Source of the DNA: Leptospira harrisiae
GTDB taxonomy: Bacteria > Spirochaetota > Leptospiria > Leptospirales > Leptospiraceae
Reading direction: 5' to 3'
DNA length: 64,000 nt
NCBI RefSeq assembly: GCF_002811945.1
Contig: NZ_NPDX01000001.1
Location: 682,001-746,000 of the forward strand
Shown here: in pieces, positions 56,051 through 64,000 of the stretch
Position numbering within the stretch: the first letter of the stretch is position 1
Layout: each line of letters opens with the position of its first letter
Made by a program: the position numbers and the translations under genes
The notes under the pieces: model-generated
The model's database searches: none
Told to the model about the DNA's origin: nothing
Seen by the model: only the letters and a program-made list of their open reading frames with translations

Positions 56051-57068
56051 TTCAAATAAAGTTACATATAAAGAAGCAGGGGTTGATACCGAAAAAGGAC
56101 AAGAGTTTGTTCAGCGAATCAAAACAAATGTAGCATCCACACATAACAAAAATGTTTTGAGTGGGTTAGGTGGATTTGCTGCCTGTTATGACGTTAGTTT
56201 TTTGAAATCTTATAACGAACCAATCCTATTATCAGGAACAGACGGCGTAGGAACAAAATTACAAATTGCACGCTTACTTGATATTCATGATACTGTGGGG
56301 ATTGATTTAGTCGCAATGTGTGTGAATGATATTCTTGTGAATGGTGGGAAACCATTATTTTTTCAAGATTACATTGCCTGTGGTAAACTTTTTTTACCAA
56401 GAATGGAAGCCATCGTTTCAGGCATCGTCAAAGGATGTAAACTTGCCGATTGTGCACTTGTTGGCGGAGAAACGGCTGAACATCCAGGGGTAATGCCTGA
56501 TGATGAATATGATTTAGCAGGTTTTGTAGTTGGTGTTGTTGAAAGACAAAAGATGATAGATGGTCGCACCATTAAAGTTGGTGATTCTATCATTGGGCTT
56601 GGTTCGTCGGGTCCACATAGCAACGGTTTTTCGCTAATTAGGAGGTTGTTATTGAAAGATGGAAAATTACCTTCTTCTTCAGCGGAATTGGATTTTTTAA
56701 AAGACCATGTTTTTCAACCTACAAAAATTTACGTGAAAACTATTTTAAGTTTAATTGAAAAGTGTTCTATTAAAGGAATGGTTCACATTACTGGTGGTGG
56801 GTTTTACGAAAATATACCACGAGTATTACCAAAAGGAATTGGTGCGGAAATCAACAATCTTCCCGAAAGTTATGTTTTCTCAAAATTAGAAAAAGATTAT
56901 TCTTTGGATCGTCATGATATGTATGGAACTTTTAATATGGGGATTGGATACATTCTTGTTGTTGATCCAACTCTTGTTGAGGAAGTGATATCTGAATTGA
57001 AATCACTTGGTGAAGATGTCTATTTGATTGGAAAAACAGATTCTTCTGGAACCATTACTATTAAGTAG
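56043..57068 (+). CDS. purM: phosphoribosylformylglycinamidine cyclo-ligase (AIR synthetase)
   Basis: PurM closes the imidazole ring in purine synthesis. The 341-residue protein starts MSNSNKVTYKEAGVDTEKGQEFV and contains LLSGTDGVGTKLQIA, DLVAMCVNDILVNGGKPLFFQDYIA, LVGGETAEHPGVM and GLGSSGPHSNGFSLIR, all family hallmarks. An AGGAAA box lies before the ATG at 56043. It overlaps murI by 8 nt and converges on the histidine kinase gene with 8 nt overlap. Confidence 0.95.
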   Translation: MSNSNKVTYKEAGVDTEKGQEFVQRIKTNVASTHNKNVLSGLGGFAACYDVSFLKSYNEPILLSGTDGVGTKLQIARLLDIHDTVGIDLVAMCVNDILVNGGKPLFFQDYIACGKLFLPRMEAIVSGIVKGCKLADCALVGGETAEHPGVMPDDEYDLAGFVVGVVERQKMIDGRTIKVGDSIIGLGSSGPHSNGFSLIRRLLLKDGKLPSSSAELDFLKDHVFQPTKIYVKTILSLIEKCSIKGMVHITGGGFYENIPRVLPKGIGAEINNLPESYVFSKLEKDYSLDRHDMYGTFNMGIGYILVVDPTLVEEVISELKSLGEDVYLIGKTDSSGTITIK

Positions 57069-59547
57069 TTAACGGAAAACTAACTTTAAAAACAGTTCTG
57101 CCAGGGATCGACTCAAATTCTACATTTGCATTGTGCCTATTTGCAATTTCTTTCACTAAATAAAGGCCAAGCCCGAGTCCATCTCCGGTGATCTTGGTTG
57201 AAAAAAATGGCATAAATACTTTCATCTGGTTTTCTTGTGTGATGCCAACGCCTGAATCTTCTATTTCGACAACGATTGTTTCTGATTTTTTAAAACTTCG
57301 AATCTGAATCGTACCTTTTGATGCAACTGCTTGAATAGAATTCCAAATGATTTGGCTCCAAAGTTGAACTAAATCTCCTTGGATACAGCGAACATTTCCA
57401 CTATATTCCAAATTGAGAACAAGATTGATGTCTCTTAAAAAATATTCCTTATAAAGAGAAATTGCAGAATGAATTGTATCGGTTAAAGAATAATCGGAAA
57501 GTTCTAAGTTTGATTGTAGTCCTGCAAAGTTTTTAAGTGTATAAGTAATTTTTGAAAGTCGTTTTACTGAATATAAAATATGTTCTGAAGATTGTTTCAC
57601 GAGTAAAAGCCTTCGTAAAATTTGGAAGTCCTCTTTGTTACGTATGATAAATTTAATTTTAGAAATGATCGAGTGTGATAAATTACGTATCCCTGAATCT
57701 ACAAAAAGTTCTGCTAGTTCTTCAGCAAACGGGAGTTCATGTTGTTTTAAACTTTCTATAAGTGATATGCGAGCTTGTCTATTTGACAATCCTGTGATAA
57801 TTCGGAGTCCACTTGAATCTGTATCAAGAATCAATTCAATGAGTTCATTGATTTTTATTGTTTTTTCTTGGATTCTTTCTTCTTCCCATTCAGAAATCAA
57901 TGTTTCCACAGATGATTTGATCATCCCAATTGGGTTGTTGATTTCATGTGCAAGTCCAGAAACTAATTGCCCAAGAGAAACCATCTTCTCGTTCTGAATC
58001 AATTTTTGTTGTGCTTCCCTCAGCGCATAAAGTGCAGAGTTTAATTCAAAGTTGCTAGATTGTAATTCTTTGGTTCTGGCTTTTACTTTTTCTTCCAAAG
58101 ATTTATTTAGTTCTTTAAGTTCAATTTCTGCTGCACGTTTTGAGGTTTGATCAATTCCGATCCAAATGATTTTGGAAGGTTCGCTACGATTGTCACGAAT
58201 GATCCCAAGCCTCCATTCTAAAAAAAGGATTTGGTTTGTCGAAGTTACACAACGTAAAATTAAACTCTCTGCTATGTTTTGAATTTCATTTACATCATCC
58301 AATACATCTTTTAGATATTCTCTGTCTTCTGGTAATAAAATCACATCCTGAATATACTTTCCTAAGGCATCTGCTTTTCGAATTCCTAAAATTGTTTCTG
58401 CCGCCGAATTGATACTTTCAATCATACCATTGGCATCCGTTAATAAAATAATATTGGCGGCGTTATCAAAAACTGTGTTGTTTAGGCTTTTTTCCTGTAA
58501 CAAAGAAATTTCCGTTTTCTTTGACTTAGTAATGTCAAGTGCCACTACATCGATTCGTTTTTCGATTCCAAGAATGTCAAAGGAAACATTTACATAATGT
58601 TCTGTCCAAATTAACGAACCGTTTGCGTGAATCATTCTAAGAATGATTGGTGAATGACCCGCATACAGTTCTCCAATTTTGTGTTGGTCTTCAGGTATAA
58701 CGATATCTTTAAAAAAATCAGGATTATCATAAAAGAAATTCAAACCATAACCTGTAATTTCTTCCATTTTGGGACTAATGTAAGATGTTCTTGGTTGGGG
58801 CAAAAATTCGATATTGTAGATGATGGCCGGAAGTTGGTTATACATGATGAGAAGGCGAACATTTACATCTTTGATTGTTTTTTGCAAATGTTCTAATTCT
58901 TCTAATGATAAATTTAATTTTTTTGTTTGAATGTTGAAATTAAAAAGAATACATCCAACTCCAAATAAAAACATGAATAGTGTATTGATAATGTAACCGA
59001 TAGGTCTATACCATTCTATCCCAAAAAGATAAGGGAAGGTGAGTCTCTGAAGTGCAATGATCAAACAAATAATTAGGAAAAAAACTCGGAAAGTTTGTGG
59101 ATATGTGTTTAATTTATAAACAATAACTCCAAATAATACTAAGGCTCCTGCATTAAATAGAGCAGATGGGAGAGCGATCCAAAAAAAACCGATCTCTGTT
59201 AAAAGGAGAGTTACAAAAAATACATAAACAAATATCGAAATGGAATATAAATACGTTAGTTTGACTTTTTTGGTGGCAATCGGTGCTATTGCCGCTATTA
59301 GAAGATAAGAACCAAAAATGGCACAGCTTTCCGAAAAGAAAAAAAAGATCCTTTCGCTTCCTTCACCGAAGAGATAAAGGGCAAGGTTTCTAAAAACAAG
59401 AACAGCTAAAAAAATGGCTGTATAAACTAATTTAACTTCTGATTTCGAATGTTTCGACAGAAAATATATTATAAATGCTAAAGAAGTATTGAATACTACG
59501 GATATAATAGTAATTGCAAAGATTACATTTACTTCAAATGGCATCAT
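57061..59547 (-). CDS. membrane PAS histidine kinase
   Basis: The 828-residue protein has seven or so N-terminal membrane spans (residues 1-210). Two PAS-like domains follow (about 245-345, NMEEITGYGLNFF-like, and 350-475, ITDANGMIESINSAAETILG-like in style), then a coiled coil (LNKSLEEKVKARTKELQ). The HisKA box LVSGLAHEINNPIGM has phospho-His at about 534. An insertion of about 115 residues follows, then the HATPase with DSGVGI and GDGLGLGLYLVKEI. It may sense a membrane or ligand signal. It begins five bases after a damaged receiver gene in the chemotaxis operon. Confidence 0.9.
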   Translation of the reverse strand: MMPFEVNVIFAITIISVVFNTSLAFIIYFLSKHSKSEVKLVYTAIFLAVLVFRNLALYLFGEGSERIFFFFSESCAIFGSYLLIAAIAPIATKKVKLTYLYSISIFVYVFFVTLLLTEIGFFWIALPSALFNAGALVLFGVIVYKLNTYPQTFRVFFLIICLIIALQRLTFPYLFGIEWYRPIGYIINTLFMFLFGVGCILFNFNIQTKKLNLSLEELEHLQKTIKDVNVRLLIMYNQLPAIIYNIEFLPQPRTSYISPKMEEITGYGLNFFYDNPDFFKDIVIPEDQHKIGELYAGHSPIILRMIHANGSLIWTEHYVNVSFDILGIEKRIDVVALDITKSKKTEISLLQEKSLNNTVFDNAANIILLTDANGMIESINSAAETILGIRKADALGKYIQDVILLPEDREYLKDVLDDVNEIQNIAESLILRCVTSTNQILFLEWRLGIIRDNRSEPSKIIWIGIDQTSKRAAEIELKELNKSLEEKVKARTKELQSSNFELNSALYALREAQQKLIQNEKMVSLGQLVSGLAHEINNPIGMIKSSVETLISEWEEERIQEKTIKINELIELILDTDSSGLRIITGLSNRQARISLIESLKQHELPFAEELAELFVDSGIRNLSHSIISKIKFIIRNKEDFQILRRLLLVKQSSEHILYSVKRLSKITYTLKNFAGLQSNLELSDYSLTDTIHSAISLYKEYFLRDINLVLNLEYSGNVRCIQGDLVQLWSQIIWNSIQAVASKGTIQIRSFKKSETIVVEIEDSGVGITQENQMKVFMPFFSTKITGDGLGLGLYLVKEIANRHNANVEFESIPGRTVFKVSFPLTT

Positions 59548-59551
59548 TATT

Positions 59552-59756
59552 TTAAAAAAGCTCCGTCCCTAGTTTGATTAGTTGTTCATTGTTGAATGGT
59601 TTTAACATCCAAGCATTTGCACCATGAAACAATGCGTTGGAAACGATCTCCGGTTTATCTTCCACAGGTAATGACTGTAAGCCCTTGGCTACTCAATGCT
59701 AACCGAACAATTTTTAATACAGCAGAAGAATCATCGACTACAAGAATTGATGTCAT
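59552..59756 (-). pseudogene. cheY-like response regulator with internal deletion
   Basis: ATG at 59756 encodes TSILVVDDSSAVLKIVRLAL and then SSQGLTVITCGR before TAA. In another frame the DNA continues as VEDKPEIVSNALFHGANAW, then MLKPFNNEQLIKLGTELF and TAA. Together these are the first third and the last quarter of a CheY-type receiver, including the acidic pair and the conserved Lys-Pro. About 50 codons, with the phospho-Asp, are missing. The neighbouring intact receiver (59764-60123) is a close paralogue. Confidence 0.85.
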
Positions 59757-59763
59757 AGAGTAT

Positions 59764-60123
59764 TTATGTTAGTTGGGAAATAAGTTTGATCAAAGATTCA
59801 TTTGCGAAGGGTTTGACAAGCCAACCCACTGCACCTGCGGCCTTTCCTTTGTTTTTCATTTCTTCGCTAGACTCAGTTGTGAGCATAACAATTTTCATGG
59901 ATTTACCATTGTCTGTTTTGAGAGCCTTTTCCGTTAATTCGATTCCAGTCATACCAGGCATATTTACGTCAAATATTCCTATATCAAAACTAGATGATTC
60001 AATTTTTTGAAGTGCATCTGTTCCATTAGTTGCTGAAGTGACTTCATGTCCTTCTGTTGTTAAAACCAAGTTCAATATTTTTAGAACTGCTGGTGCATCA
60101 TCTACTGTTAGTATTCTTGCCAT
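59764..60123 (-). CDS. CheY-like single-domain response regulator
   Basis: The 119-residue receiver has ILTVDDAPAVL (acidic pocket), FDVNMPGMTGIEL (phospho-Asp), KIVMLTTESS (Thr switch) and GWLVKPF (Lys). It is in a chemotaxis operon, so it probably takes phosphate from CheA or the adjacent kinase. It has a broken paralogue directly downstream. Confidence 0.95.
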   Translation of the reverse strand: MARILTVDDAPAVLKILNLVLTTEGHEVTSATNGTDALQKIESSSFDIGIFDVNMPGMTGIELTEKALKTDNGKSMKIVMLTTESSEEMKNKGKAAGAVGWLVKPFANESLIKLISQLT

Positions 60124-60124
60124 T

Positions 60125-61381
60125 TTATTTCTCCTCTTCTGACAATGGGAATCGAATTGTTAAACATATATCTTTTGAATTTTCATTTCGGAAATTATTT
60201 TCAATATTATAAATTTGAACATTGGATTTGTGCAGATCCAAAATCTTTTTTACCAGAGGCAACCCAAGTCCAAATCTAAATTGTTCGAATTTCGCATAAC
60301 TATCATCTACAACCGAGGAAATTCGAAAAAAAGGTTCGAATACAAAACTTTCAAATTTTTCTGGGATTCCATTGGTCCCATCCTGATTCTGATATGCTGG
60401 GTTAATTACTTTTAATTCTAAAAAATTTTCTTTGTGAAAAAATATAAGATATATCATATCCTTTTCCTTTGAATATTTGATCGCATTTAAAAGGATTTCA
60501 CGAATAACATAAGAAAGTTTAGTGGCATCGAAACGGATTTTTTTTCCGATCACCGAAGATGGGATTTGGCTTAAATTTATTTTCTGGGATTTGATTGAAA
60601 GCGCTTCATTTAGGGTTTCTAATTCATAATCGATAATGGGAAGAAGTTTAATTGGAGATTCTTGGGTCTCAATTATGGATTCATCGTCTATAACTGATTG
60701 CGAAATAGACATACTATCAAACATACTTTTTGCTGCGTCATAATTTTCTGATAATAAATCCATTATTGGTTTTGGAATGGAATAGTTTTTTCCTTCATCA
60801 TCTAGTTTACTTTTGGCAATGAGAATGCTGACAACACTCATTAGTGTTCCAATCCCACTTCCCTGAAATAAGTTAATATTCATTTGGTGGATTATGTCTG
60901 AGGCAATGTTTTCGTTTTCTTTATGTGAGAGGGATTTTTTCCAATCAAAAATTTCAACCATACGTTTGTAGAGGTGATTTTCTGCTTCTAAAACGAATTG
61001 TGATTTTAGTTTAGTTAAAAGGTATTGTAGTGATCTGTCTAAAGTAAATTGAAAATGGTTAGTTTCTATCGGTGTTTGGATGAAATCATATACCATATGT
61101 TGCTTTAATAAAGATGCCGTGATGTCCCATTTGGTTTTGTCTGTTATTAAGAGAATGAGTACTTGTGGAAAATTTTTTGTGATTTCCCTCAGTTTATTCT
61201 GTTTTTCTTCATTCGTTACATCTGCGATATGGAAAATTAAAAAATGGAATTTTCCTCCTTCTAAAGTTTTCGCAATTTCTTCGAATTGAACTACTCTTTC
61301 AAATGTATAATTAATTTCTTTTAATAGATCGGAGATTTGTTTAGTGTTTTCACTTTCTAATAATAAACTATGAGGAATCAT
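60125..61381 (-). CDS. receiver-like and HATPase hybrid signalling protein
   Basis: The 418-residue protein starts with a receiver-like alpha/beta part (residues about 1-125; FHFLIFHIADVTNEE in place of the usual DxxMPxxxG phospho-site, so probably not phosphorylatable). A helical region containing DIIHQMNINLFQGSGIG and a degenerate HATPase follow (YVIREILLNAIKYSKEK as N-box, FRFGLGLPLVKKILDLH as G-box). The His in DIIHQMN might be a phospho-site but is not in a standard H-box. It overlaps cheB by 4 nt, and one base separates it from the receiver gene. Role unknown. Confidence 0.7.
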   Translation of the reverse strand: MIPHSLLLESENTKQISDLLKEINYTFERVVQFEEIAKTLEGGKFHFLIFHIADVTNEEKQNKLREITKNFPQVLILLITDKTKWDITASLLKQHMVYDFIQTPIETNHFQFTLDRSLQYLLTKLKSQFVLEAENHLYKRMVEIFDWKKSLSHKENENIASDIIHQMNINLFQGSGIGTLMSVVSILIAKSKLDDEGKNYSIPKPIMDLLSENYDAAKSMFDSMSISQSVIDDESIIETQESPIKLLPIIDYELETLNEALSIKSQKINLSQIPSSVIGKKIRFDATKLSYVIREILLNAIKYSKEKDMIYLIFFHKENFLELKVINPAYQNQDGTNGIPEKFESFVFEPFFRISSVVDDSYAKFEQFRFGLGLPLVKKILDLHKSNVQIYNIENNFRNENSKDICLTIRFPLSEEEK

Positions 61382-62421
61382 AATGAAGCAATTTCCTTAA
61401 TTTTATCTACTATTGAATGTAAGGAAACCTGATAGGAAACAGCTCCTAGTTCATAAGCAACTTTTGGCATTCCATATACAACACAGGTTTCTTTGTTCTG
61501 GCCAATGGTGAGGCATCCTTGGTTTTTTAAGGTTAAAAGACCCGAGGCACCATCATTACCCATCCCAGTTAAAATAATTCCGATGCTATTGTCTGCGATT
61601 CCAAGTTCTGAAGCAGATTCAAACAAAACATCTACGGAAGGTCTATGCCCATTTTTTTTATCAGTTTGAAAAATTTTGGTGTAATACTCTGAACCAATTT
61701 TTTGAATTCCAAGATGGTAATTTCCCGGAGCAATGTATACGTGACCCATTTGTAAAATTTCTTTGTCGATTGCTTCTTTTACCTGAATTTTTAAATCAGT
61801 ATTGAGTCGTTGTGCAAACAGTGCAGTAAAGTTTTCCGGCATGTGTTGGGCAATGAGGATGGGTGGAAAAGTTTCGTCAATTTCTTCTAATAACTTTCGT
61901 AATGCGGTGGTTCCTCCAGTTGAAGATCCAATGAAAATAAATTTCCGTTTAAACGTAGTTTTCGCATTGTTTTTTTGGAGAAAAGACGATTCCGCTTTTT
62001 TCGTTAGATGTTCTTTTGTGAGATTGTAATTTAGACTGGCGTGAAGTTTTGAAAGTAAATCTTCTTTGGTTTCCGAAAGGCTTTCCGGAGTGCCAATGGG
62101 TTTGGTCACGTAATCAAAAGCTCCCGCTTCGAGTGCTTCTAATGTAATACTTGCACCTTCTGTGGTAGATGAACTAAACATAATGACTGGCATTGGGTAT
62201 TGGGGGAGGAGTTTTTTCAGAAAAACAATTCCGTCCATTCCCGGCATATGAACATCCAAGGTCATTACCTCAGGTTGTTTATCTACAATTAGATCCCTTG
62301 CCTCGTAGGGATTGTTTGCTTCACCGATGACTTCCCAGTTTGGATCAGATTCAATCCAACGTTTGATCATACTCCGCACAGACTTTTGGTCATCCACAAC
62401 TATAACAGTATGTTTTTTCAT
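61378..62421 (-). CDS. cheB: chemotaxis methylesterase CheB
   Basis: The 347-residue protein has an N-terminal receiver (VVDDQKSVRSM; TLDVHMPGMDG; FDYVTKPIG) and a C-terminal methylesterase. Catalytic Ser is in GSSTGGTTALRKLL, His in IAQHMPENFTALFAQRL and Asp in GMGNDGASGLL. It removes methyl groups from chemoreceptors and is activated by CheA. It overlaps cheA and the next gene by 4 nt each. Confidence 0.95.
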   Translation of the reverse strand: MKKHTVIVVDDQKSVRSMIKRWIESDPNWEVIGEANNPYEARDLIVDKQPEVMTLDVHMPGMDGIVFLKKLLPQYPMPVIMFSSSTTEGASITLEALEAGAFDYVTKPIGTPESLSETKEDLLSKLHASLNYNLTKEHLTKKAESSFLQKNNAKTTFKRKFIFIGSSTGGTTALRKLLEEIDETFPPILIAQHMPENFTALFAQRLNTDLKIQVKEAIDKEILQMGHVYIAPGNYHLGIQKIGSEYYTKIFQTDKKNGHRPSVDVLFESASELGIADNSIGIILTGMGNDGASGLLTLKNQGCLTIGQNKETCVVYGMPKVAYELGAVSYQVSLHSIVDKIKEIASL

Positions 62422-64000
62422 ATAGTAACCGATGATGATAAATGTTGGCTAATTAGTTTTCTTACATCTAGGATTAAACCTGCGTGACCGTTACCAAGTA
62501 TGGTGCAACCTGCTAGGCCATTGATGTTTTTAAAAATTGGTGATATGGGTTTGATCACAATCGACTGGTTCCCTAGGATTTCATCAAATACAATTCCCAT
62601 TTGTTTTTCATGAGATTCGGTAACGATTACATATTTTTCTTTAATGGATCTTTGGTTATTTAAATCGGAATCTTTTCCAAATAATAAGTTTATATCTACT
62701 AATGAAATTTGATTGGTTCTGTATTGAATGCTATGATTATTTTTATATAGTTCATTGATTGGTTCATTGGAAAGATACATTGATTCTTTTACATCAATGG
62801 AAGGTAAGATGAAATAAGTATCTGATTTTCGAACAACAAGACCTTCGATGATGGCAAGTGTCAATGGAACTCGTATGAGAAAAGTTGTTCCATGTCCATA
62901 ATTGGAAAATACATCCACAAATCCTTTGAGAGTCGTTACATTTTTTCGAACAACATCTAGACCAACACCTCTGCCAGAAAGATCGGTTACCACCTTTGCA
63001 GTAGAAAACCCAGGATGGAATAAAAATTCCCAAACATCTTTGTCTTCCAAGTTTTCAGTTTCCGATTGGTGGATGAGTCCAAGTGATACTGCTTTATTCA
63101 ATATTTTTTCTCGACTGAGACCTTTGCCATCGTCACGAACTTCGATCCAAACTTCTTTGCCCGATTGGTTTGCTGTGAGTTGAATTGTTCCTTGCGGTTG
63201 TTTGCCAGATTCTTTTCTTTCTTGAGGTGTTTCTAATCCATGATCAATCGCATTTCGTATGATATGAACGAGAGGGTCATACATTTCTTCAATGATGGAT
63301 TTATCAATTTCTGTATCTTCTCCAGAGATACTCAGTAAAACTTGTTTCCCAGTTTTTTTTGCCGTGTCTCTCACCAATCGTTCCATACGAGAAAAAATTC
63401 CTGCAATGGGAACCATACGTAAACTTAGTGTAATCTCTTGGAGGTTTCGAATTAATTTTTTTAATTGTAAGGCTGTCTTTTGAAAGTTTTCAAGTTTGAG
63501 TTTTGTGATATCTGGGTGATCCGTTACCATTGGTTCTGTGATGACAATCTCACCAACGATATCGAGAAGTGAATCCAACTTATCTGTATCAATCCGAATA
63601 TCCTTTTTAATTATTGTTTTCTTTTCGGTTTTTAGATTTTCTTCTGATTTTTGAACTGTTTCTTTTGTAGGAGAACTTTCAGTTTTTTGAAACAAGCCAA
63701 ATTCTTTTTTTGATTGTTCCTTGGAAAGTTCGTCGATAAAAAGACCAAACTCTTCACTGACTTTCGATTTTGGATTATCAATAAATAAACCGAACCCTTC
63801 ATTTGGGTTTTCTTCTATTTTAGTTTCCTGAAACAATCCAAACTCTGGAACATTTTCTTTGGCAATTAAATCTTCGGACAATTCGGATTGTTTGACTCTT
63901 ATCAGATCATTTTTTTCGTTTAGTTTGTTTAAAAAATCAGTTTGTTCAATTTTAAAAAAATCACCACCGGATGGAGATGATTCTTCGTGTTCTACTAATT
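62418..64000 (-). CDS. cheA: chemotaxis histidine kinase CheA, N-terminus beyond window
   Basis: The frame is open to the right edge, so the HPt (P1) part is not visible. In order there are a charged linker with four FGLF motifs (63690-63842), a dimerisation region (DTDKLDSLLDIVGEIVI), the HATPase (IIRNAIDHGLETPQE; DDGKGL; GRGVGLDVV) and the CheW-like P5 end (GLVVRKSDTYFILPS to GHAGLILDVRKLI). A typical CheY/CheB-binding P2 domain is not seen in the visible linker. It phosphorylates CheY and CheB in response to receptors. A TTG at 63881 is not the start because codons before it are coding-like. Confidence 0.9.
   Translation of the reverse strand, partial: LVEHEESSPSGGDFFKIEQTDFLNKLNEKNDLIRVKQSELSEDLIAKENVPEFGLFQETKIEENPNEGFGLFIDNPKSKVSEEFGLFIDELSKEQSKKEFGLFQKTESSPTKETVQKSEENLKTEKKTIIKKDIRIDTDKLDSLLDIVGEIVITEPMVTDHPDITKLKLENFQKTALQLKKLIRNLQEITLSLRMVPIAGIFSRMERLVRDTAKKTGKQVLLSISGEDTEIDKSIIEEMYDPLVHIIRNAIDHGLETPQERKESGKQPQGTIQLTANQSGKEVWIEVRDDGKGLSREKILNKAVSLGLIHQSETENLEDKDVWEFLFHPGFSTAKVVTDLSGRGVGLDVVRKNVTTLKGFVDVFSNYGHGTTFLIRVPLTLAIIEGLVVRKSDTYFILPSIDVKESMYLSNEPINELYKNNHSIQYRTNQISLVDINLLFGKDSDLNNQRSIKEKYVIVTESHEKQMGIVFDEILGNQSIVIKPISPIFKNINGLAGCTILGNGHAGLILDVRKLISQHLSSSVTI

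Noticed and set aside
59786..60010. Plus-strand frame over the CheY-like gene
   Set aside because: It is antisense to a clear receiver domain with all key residues.
63881..63881. TTG at 63881 as the start of CheA
   Set aside because: The frame stays open to the window edge with coding-like residues and a CheA of that length would lack its phospho-His domain.

Overview
The window looks like chromosomal DNA of a Leptospira, probably from the saprophytic L. biflexa-type clade. Pointers are low GC content, spirochaetal lipoboxes, a DUF1554-type Leptospira lipoprotein, stand-alone 5S rRNA genes not linked to 16S/23S, a eukaryote-type glycyl-tRNA synthetase, and a large share of two-component and chemotaxis genes. 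The species call is inference from gene content and sequence style, not from a search.

Layout. 1-4.9 kb: a partial PilZ/DUF1577-like gene, a crotonase, an FNR-like regulator with iron-sulfur cysteines, a rhomboid protease and small conserved genes. 4.9-8.2 kb: hisB-hisH-hisA, then a VKOR-DsbA fusion for disulfide formation. 8.2-12.8 kb (minus): ubiB-like kinase, feoA, feoB and a neuB-type synthase in one tight operon. 12.9-24.2 kb: a stand-alone XPB/Ssl2-like helicase-associated protein; lipase, its membrane-anchored foldase and Lnt; GNAT and glyS; a TonB-like membrane protein with a PrsW protease; a GyrI-like protein.

24.2-33.9 kb is the accessory-looking part. Two 5S rRNA genes, each followed by the same terminator and the same highly structured 0.35 kb element, form a roughly 0.48 kb direct repeat. 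The repeat encloses 8.65 kb with gene fossils, a DUF1554 lipoprotein, a VOC protein, and a TetR regulator divergent from a CrtI-like desaturase and a ferredoxin-reductase hybrid. A GT-C-like membrane protein and a candidate outer-membrane protein follow. Substitutions between the two repeat copies preserve hairpin pairing, including one full A-U to C-G double change. A third, degenerate copy of the element lies at about 34.0 kb.

34-38.8 kb: a hybrid PAS histidine kinase, an Nramp-like transporter lacking the canonical metal-site motifs, and an NhaC antiporter. 38.9-51.7 kb is a probable operon: sigma-like factor, STAS anti-anti-sigma protein, AsmA/YdbH-like protein, a lipoprotein that appears to join YnbE-like and YdbL (DUF1318) parts, and a 2647-residue lipoprotein with beta-propeller, TPR and degenerate CHAT-like segments. 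I judge this the best candidate for an undescribed envelope system. 51.7-57.1 kb: metallo-aminopeptidase, HtrA, aminotransferase, murI and purM. 57.1-64 kb (minus): a chemotaxis/two-component operon (cheA, cheB, receiver/ATPase hybrid, cheY-like gene, a cheY pseudogene with an internal deletion, PAS kinase). Its CheA linker carries four FGLF repeats.

I saw no tRNA gene, CRISPR array, transposase or replication origin. Most promoters cannot be called reliably by eye.
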